A model generated the notes under the pieces. The model was given only the letters and a program-made list of their open reading frames with translations, was not told the DNA's origin and searched no databases. A program made the position numbers and the translations under genes. DNA of 6,405 nucleotides from Kiritimatiellia bacterium (GTDB lineage Bacteria > Verrucomicrobiota > Kiritimatiellia > SLAD01), in NCBI GenBank assembly GCA_007128275.1, contig SKXR01000266.1, positions 1 through 6,405 of the forward strand, in the 5' to 3' direction. Shown one piece after another: positions 5,506 to 6,405 of this stretch (position 1 is the first letter of the stretch; each line of letters starts with the position of its first letter).

Positions 5506-6369
5506 ATGCGCGCACGAAAACAATCATTCCACGAGTGGCTGATCACGCTCCCCTCTTTCGTCTGGCTGGTGGTGCTCTTTGTCATCCCCACCGCGATCGT
5601 CTTTGCCATTGCGTTCAAGCCGTCCGATCCGTGGGGCGGCATCGGCGCAGGCTGGACACTGGACACCTTAAGAAGCCTCGGCAACCCGAACTATCCCGCC
5701 ATCGTCTATCGCACCCTCTGGCTGAGCGTGTTCACCACCGTCATCTGCATCGCACTGGCCCTCCCGACGGGCTACTTTATTGCGCGGGCGCCCGGGAAAT
5801 GGCGGCGGCTGCTCCTGCTCTTGACCGTCATTCCCTTCTGGACGAGTTTCCTGATCCGCATTTTCGCGTGGAAAGTGCTCCTGCATCCCGAAGGCCATCT
5901 CAAACGCCTGCTCGTGTTCCTGGGCTTGGCGGATGAGCACACCATGCTCCTGTACCGCTCGGAAGCGGTGTTGCTGGTGATGGTCTATACCTTGCTGCCC
6001 TTTGCCATATTGCCGATCTATGCCGCGGCCGAGAAATTTGATTTCCGCCTGGTGGAAGCCGCGCGCGATTTGGGCGCCACCAAGCTGCGCGCCTTGCGCA
6101 CGATTTTCATTCCGGGCATTCAACGCGGCCTGTTGACCGCCGTGCTGATGGTCTTCATTCCGGCGCTGGGCTCGTATATCATCCCGGACATTGTCGGCGG
6201 ACCGCGCAGCGAGATGGTGGGCAACAAGATTGCGCAACGGACTTTTGTCGACCGGAATCTGCCGCACGCGAGCGCGCTATCGGCGGGGCTGACCCTTGCC
6301 GTCATGGCGCCCATGCTCGTGGTACTGATGATGCAGGGGAGAAGACGGGAGGGAGACCATGCGGTTTAG
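5506..6369 (+). CDS. potB: Spermidine/putrescine-type ABC transporter, permease PotB
   Basis: Inner-membrane permease subunit that pairs with PotC to form the polyamine translocation channel. The 287-residue product begins with a short basic stretch (MRARKQ). A first membrane helix lies near residues 15-37, followed by about five more, for example around 66-93, 102-125, 152-175, 204-232 and 257-280. The cytoplasmic EAA loop is well conserved (EAARDLGATKLRALRTIFIPG, from E184 to G204) and is the contact site for the ATPase. The stretch PALGSYIIPDIVGGPRSEMVGNKI is the characteristic PotB/PotH-type block, which is the main reason for the polyamine assignment. Length is typical of the family. The start at ATG 5506 was chosen over TTG 5500 on ribosome-binding-site spacing. 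The 3' end overlaps the next gene by 11 nt, indicating translational coupling. Confidence 0.92.
   Translation: MRARKQSFHEWLITLPSFVWLVVLFVIPTAIVFAIAFKPSDPWGGIGAGWTLDTLRSLGNPNYPAIVYRTLWLSVFTTVICIALALPTGYFIARAPGKWRRLLLLLTVIPFWTSFLIRIFAWKVLLHPEGHLKRLLVFLGLADEHTMLLYRSEAVLLVMVYTLLPFAILPIYAAAEKFDFRLVEAARDLGATKLRALRTIFIPGIQRGLLTAVLMVFIPALGSYIIPDIVGGPRSEMVGNKIAQRTFVDRNLPHASALSAGLTLAVMAPMLVVLMMQGRRREGDHAV
6348..6352 (+). promoter_or_regulatory. Ribosome-binding site of the downstream permease gene
   Basis: GGAGG lies inside the 3' end of potB, 6 nt before the ATG at 6359. It supports a real gene starting there. Confidence 0.7.
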
Positions 6370-6405
6370 CCGCTCCCATACGGCGTCGCAGAGCTCCGCC
6401 CTCCA
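6359..6405 (+). CDS. potC: Start of the second permease gene, probably PotC (cut by the right edge)
   Basis: ATG 6359 opens a frame that reads MRFSRSHTASQSSAL to the window end, without a stop. Only 15 codons are visible, too few for a family call from sequence. The assignment rests on the strong ribosome-binding site, the 11-nt overlap with potB, and the usual potA-potB-potC order. The basic, polar N-terminus fits the cytoplasmic tail before a first membrane helix. The substrate-binding protein PotD would be expected after it. Confidence 0.6.
   Translation, partial: MRFSRSHTASQSSAL

Overview
The window is a chromosomal segment of a moderately GC-rich (by eye) Gram-negative bacterium. No mobile element, tRNA, rRNA or CRISPR array is visible. 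The taxon is not settled by the sequence. A membrane-anchored Ser/Thr kinase with basic 'LKIKKK/LRLKKP' patches before the membrane segment, together with a predicted lipoprotein and mostly Shine-Dalgarno-led starts, gives a tentative impression of the PVC superphylum (Kiritimatiellota/Verrucomicrobiota-like). This is family resemblance from memory, not a placement.

Layout, left to right. (1) The N-terminal half of a DNA photolyase on the minus strand runs off the left edge. (2) A complete nikR on the plus strand, with all four nickel ligands, is divergent from the photolyase. (3) A complete transmembrane Ser/Thr protein kinase on the minus strand is convergent with nikR. (4) A predicted lipoprotein on the plus strand, divergent from the kinase, carries a two-lobed, sequence-degenerate aspartyl-protease fold. 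(5) A 255-bp gap holds a striking 42-bp nested palindromic array, probably an operator, followed by a leader with small hairpins. (6) A potA-potB-potC operon for a spermidine/putrescine-type ABC importer is on the plus strand: complete ATPase, complete first permease, and the start of the second permease at the right edge.

The potABC genes form an obvious operon: a 9-nt potA-potB gap, an 11-nt potB-potC overlap, and good ribosome-binding sites throughout. The likely product is a polyamine importer whose substrate-binding protein (potD) should lie beyond the right edge. The kinase and the aspartyl-protease-like lipoprotein share a 117-bp divergent promoter region with two abutting dyads and may be co-regulated, but nothing in the sequence proves a functional link. 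NikR has no nickel transporter, hydrogenase or urease gene next to it here.

I found no convincing new multi-gene system. The items most worth a second look are the nested operator upstream of potA, the degenerate two-lobe aspartyl-protease lipoprotein, and the non-RD kinase divergent from it.
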